From Fibrobacter sp. (lineage in GTDB: Bacteria; Fibrobacterota; Fibrobacteria; Fibrobacterales; Fibrobacteraceae): 64,000 bases of DNA. The notes beneath the pieces were generated by a model. That model was not told the origin of the DNA and made no database searches. It saw only the letters and a program-made list of their open reading frames with translations. The DNA is taken from contig JAKSIB010000010.1 in the NCBI GenBank assembly GCA_024399065.1, positions 1-64,000 on the forward strand. The letters are read 5' to 3'. Positions 61,785-64,000 of the stretch are shown here, piece after piece. Within the stretch, counting starts at the first letter, position 1, and each line of letters starts with the position of its first letter. Made by a program: the position numbers and the translations under genes.

Positions 61785-61805
61785 TTTATAACCTTCAGTT
61801 TAACT

Positions 61806-61840
61806 CTGCTTCGATTGCCACGCGTTGCTCGCAATGACAG
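61806..61840. repeat. GCAATGACA-type half element
   Basis: CTGCTTCGATTGCCACGCGT at the left and TTGCTCGCAATGACAG at the right. It separates the OmpA-like gene from the helical protein gene. Confidence 0.72.
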
Positions 61841-61845
61841 CCCTA

Positions 61846-62481
61846 CTATTTCTTGTCCTTCATCTGGAGCGGGGTCACACCGATTTCCACGCGACGGTTC
61901 AAACGACGGTGTTCTTCGCTGTCGTTGGGATACTTGGGCTGATGTTCGCCAAAACCAGCAGCAAAAAGACGTTCCGGCGGGAAACCTTCCTTGATCAAGG
62001 TCTTCACCACGTTCACTGCACGTTCCGTAGAAAGGTTCCAGTTGGTATATGTCTTGGACTTCACCGGAGTATCATCGGTAAAGCCACTGACCATGATTAC
62101 GTCGGTAGAATCCAAGGCTTCAAGCAAGCCCTTGCTGATGCCCCTGATAACACCGACGCCTTCGGGAGTCAAGTCGGCTCCGTTAATGGGGAAAAGGAAA
62201 CTTGCCTGGATCTGGATCTTGCCATCTTCCAAGGCAATAAGGCCTGCTTCGATGGAAGTCTGCAAGCTCTTGGAGAGAAGGGCGTTTCGCTCTGCGGCAA
62301 TCTTGCGCATTTCTTCCTGACAGCTCAGCACTTCTTCTTCGGTACGGGTAAGGTCTTCGGCCTTCTGTTCCTTGAGGGTAGCCATGGCGACAAACGCCAA
62401 GATGAACAATGACACCAATGCGATGCCAAGGTCCGTGTAGGCCATCCAAGGATTGTTGTTTTCGTCCTTGCGGAACCGCAT
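61846..62481 (-). CDS. MotB/OmpA-type stator protein
   Basis: The 211-residue protein has a short basic N-terminus and one transmembrane helix (about residues 15-38). In it, MAYTDLGIALVSLFILAFVA places an Asp (D17) like the proton-carrying Asp of MotB (IAYADF). A short linker precedes a C-terminal OmpA-like peptidoglycan-binding domain: GFTDDTPV, NWNLSTERAVNVVKTL, GFGEHQPKYPND and LNRRVEIGV. It should anchor an ion-driven complex to the wall. GGAGGG lies eight bases before the ATG, inside the end of the MotA-like gene. Confidence 0.9.
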   Translation of the reverse strand: MRFRKDENNNPWMAYTDLGIALVSLFILAFVAMATLKEQKAEDLTRTEEEVLSCQEEMRKIAAERNALLSKSLQTSIEAGLIALEDGKIQIQASFLFPINGADLTPEGVGVIRGISKGLLEALDSTDVIMVSGFTDDTPVKSKTYTNWNLSTERAVNVVKTLIKEGFPPERLFAAGFGEHQPKYPNDSEEHRRLNRRVEIGVTPLQMKDKK

Positions 62482-62484
62482 GGA

Positions 62485-64000
62485 TTATCCCTCCACCTTG
62501 TCTGCGGATGCGGCCGGAGCCATGGCGGTACCGCGCTGAGTCTGTTCCAGGACTTCCAGGAGGATTTCCTGGGTCTTGACGGCGTTTTCCATAAGCACTT
62601 CGCTGGCGCGTTCGTGGAAGGCTTCCAGAGACTGGTTGAGGTGTTCCACAAAGTTTTCTTCTTCTTCGTGTTCAGCAGTATCGCCGCTGAGCTTTTCAAG
62701 AATGGTTTCCAGACCGGCGCGAAGCATTTCAAGGTTGGCGCTAAGTTCGGACTGGTTCACGCGCATAAGTTCTGCGGTTTCCACGATGTTTCCGCCAAGA
62801 GCGTCGGTAGCTTCCTTTTCCTTGACCACGCGGTTGTCGATGCTTTCAGTGAGAGCCTTCTGGGCTTCAAGCAGCACCGCGGATGTTTCGGAAAGTTTCT
62901 GGAAAGCTGCCAGAATATCGTTGGAAAGAGTTCCAAGCTTTTCGGACACGGAAGCAGAAAGTTCTGCAGAACCGGCCTGAGCCTTTTCTGCAACCTGAAG
63001 GGCAACGTTCTTGAGAGTTTCCAGACCTTCGCGCTGGGCATCCACATTGGCAGTAGTCTTTTCTTCAAGACGCTGCATGAATTCGTTCCACTGAACGTTG
63101 GACTGCTTGACCTGATCGGCAACGGAAGCGCCGATGGTTTCAGTAGTGCCGGACATTGCTGCAGCGGAAGCAGATGCAACACCATCAAGGCCAGCCTTCA
63201 CATCGGAAGCAACCTTAGCCAAGGCATTTTCCACATTGCCGGAAACGCCCTGCAGGCCTTCCTTCACGCCACCAGCGATATCGCCGAGGCCAGCGTTCAA
63301 AGCAGAAGACAAACCGTTCAGCTTGTCGTCCAGCTTTGCCGGGATGGATTCCACAGAAGTGGACAAAGCCTTCACGCTCTGTTCCATAGGAGCAAAGGCG
63401 CCATTAAGAGAAGAACTGACGGAATCGCCAAGATTCTGGACAGCACCGTTCATGCCGCTCACCACAGTTGCGAGAGAATCGCTGAAGGACTTTGTGGTAT
63501 TGGACATTTCAGCAGAAATCTTTGCAGTAGCAGAAGTGAGTTCCTCGCCCACCATTGCCACTACGCCGCTGAGGCCCTCCTGCACAGCGGAAGCAACCTT
63601 TGCCAAGTTTTCTTCGACGGAATCAAAGAGGCGGCCAAGTTCATCCTTGCTCTGTTCCACTTCATCGTCAGAACCCTGGAGGTTCAAGGTCAATGCATCA
63701 AGGCGAGCCATGAAACCGTTAAGGCTTGCGTTCAGCAAAGTACGGCTAGCATTCAAAATCAAGGCAGCGAACAAACCGCAAAGAGATGTTCCGAAGATTC
63801 CCTTCATACCCTGGAAGAGAAGTTGGATGGTATCCAAGGTTCCCTGGGTGGTAGAATTGTCGATGGCGCCACCGGCTGTAGCAACGGAGTACATCAAGCC
63901 GAAGAAGGTTCCCATGAGGCCCAGAAGAATCACGGTGCTACCGGCGCTGCGGGGAACGGAGATTCCCACGTTGCTGTTCAACACTTCGTAAGCGATGGGA
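62485..64000 (-). CDS. MotA/TolQ/ExbB-type channel with a long helical tail (5' end outside window)
   Basis: The frame is open to the right edge, so the N-terminus is missing. Visible residues include two membrane helices of a proton channel (GSTVILLGLMGTFFGLMYSV and MKGIFGTSLCGLFAALILNA). They are followed by about 400 residues of coiled-coil and apolipoprotein-like helical tail (repeated EELTSATAKISAEMS..., ASAVQEGLSG, SGNVENALAKVASDVKAGLD). The TolQ/ExbB class fits the channel; the very long cytosolic tail recalls ZorA rather than MotA. It is first visible gene of the motor operon. Confidence 0.88.
   Translation of the reverse strand, partial: PIAYEVLNSNVGISVPRSAGSTVILLGLMGTFFGLMYSVATAGGAIDNSTTQGTLDTIQLLFQGMKGIFGTSLCGLFAALILNASRTLLNASLNGFMARLDALTLNLQGSDDEVEQSKDELGRLFDSVEENLAKVASAVQEGLSGVVAMVGEELTSATAKISAEMSNTTKSFSDSLATVVSGMNGAVQNLGDSVSSSLNGAFAPMEQSVKALSTSVESIPAKLDDKLNGLSSALNAGLGDIAGGVKEGLQGVSGNVENALAKVASDVKAGLDGVASASAAAMSGTTETIGASVADQVKQSNVQWNEFMQRLEEKTTANVDAQREGLETLKNVALQVAEKAQAGSAELSASVSEKLGTLSNDILAAFQKLSETSAVLLEAQKALTESIDNRVVKEKEATDALGGNIVETAELMRVNQSELSANLEMLRAGLETILEKLSGDTAEHEEEENFVEHLNQSLEAFHERASEVLMENAVKTQEILLEVLEQTQRGTAMAPAASADKVEG

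Noticed and set aside
61125-64000. Complete Zorya defence system
   Set aside because: Only ZorA/ZorB-like genes are visible; no ZorC, ZorD or ZorE-type gene follows, and the third gene is a small helical protein.

Overview
The window looks like chromosomal DNA from a Fibrobacter-type bacterium (phylum Fibrobacterota, FCB group). The best single clue is a large lipoprotein at 36091-38490 that ends in the domain known as the 'Fibrobacter succinogenes major paralogous domain'. It fits with a secreted multi-module carbohydrate-binding protein at the left edge, a malate dehydrogenase plus C4-dicarboxylate exporter pair suited to succinate formation, many outer-membrane lipoproteins, and promoter boxes of the Bacteroidetes TAnnTTTG type. 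No rRNA, tRNA, CRISPR, integrase or transposase gene was seen.

Layout. 1-11 kb: 5' part of a secreted carbohydrate-binding-like protein, a DsbA-like lipoprotein, prfC, a membrane GGDEF protein, rlmH, a metallophosphoesterase, slyD-rpiA and a membrane HD-GYP protein. 11-16.4 kb: a possible structured RNA, small lipoproteins, a U32 peptidase-family protein and a decayed secreted-protein gene. 16.5-23.9 kb: rnhA, a PHP-domain pair, an outer-membrane barrel, a glutamine cyclotransferase, DUF4416, DUF486 and an M23 endopeptidase. 23.9-27.7 kb: thiamine thiazole operon thiS-F-G-H-E. 27.9-31.9 kb: a convergent locus with ApbE, a Tp47-like lipoprotein, a Gx-transporter-family protein and a NusG-domain-II protein. 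31.9-32.4 kb: a broken duplicate of thiS-thiF. 32.4-41.1 kb: YhhN-like protein, mdh-dcuA, the FISUMP lipoprotein, a TSUP permease, yfcE and a radical SAM protein. 41.2-44.1 kb: four tandem paralogous barrel-like secreted proteins. 44.1-59.1 kb: a complete aryl polyene (APE) pigment cluster, thirteen genes leftward and three rightward from a divergent promoter. 59.1-64 kb: a lipoprotein, argH, and an operon for a MotA/MotB-like ion-driven motor that runs off the right edge.

How the genes work together. In the APE cluster, two acyl carrier proteins, an adenylating loading enzyme, ketosynthases, a ketoreductase and dehydratases build a conjugated polyene on an aryl starter. A methyltransferase, acyltransferases, a glycosyltransferase-like protein, a LolA-like carrier and an MMPL exporter modify it and move it to the outer membrane. 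The barrel paralogs follow apeR by 31 nt on the same strand with no visible terminator, so they may be co-transcribed. In the ApbE locus the Tp47-like lipoprotein carries a D-x-x-T-x-A-T-x-S segment resembling the ApbE flavinylation site, which suggests an extracytoplasmic flavoprotein system.

The most unusual non-coding feature is a family of degenerate tandem arrays with a strict 7-bp period. They occur at about eight intergenic places, each with its own heptamer. Two of them flank a shared 20-bp palindromic core and can form long hairpins. A second repeat family (TGTCATTGCGAG ends) and a third (GGGATGAC type) are also present; one copy of the third supplies the 3' end of an APE gene.
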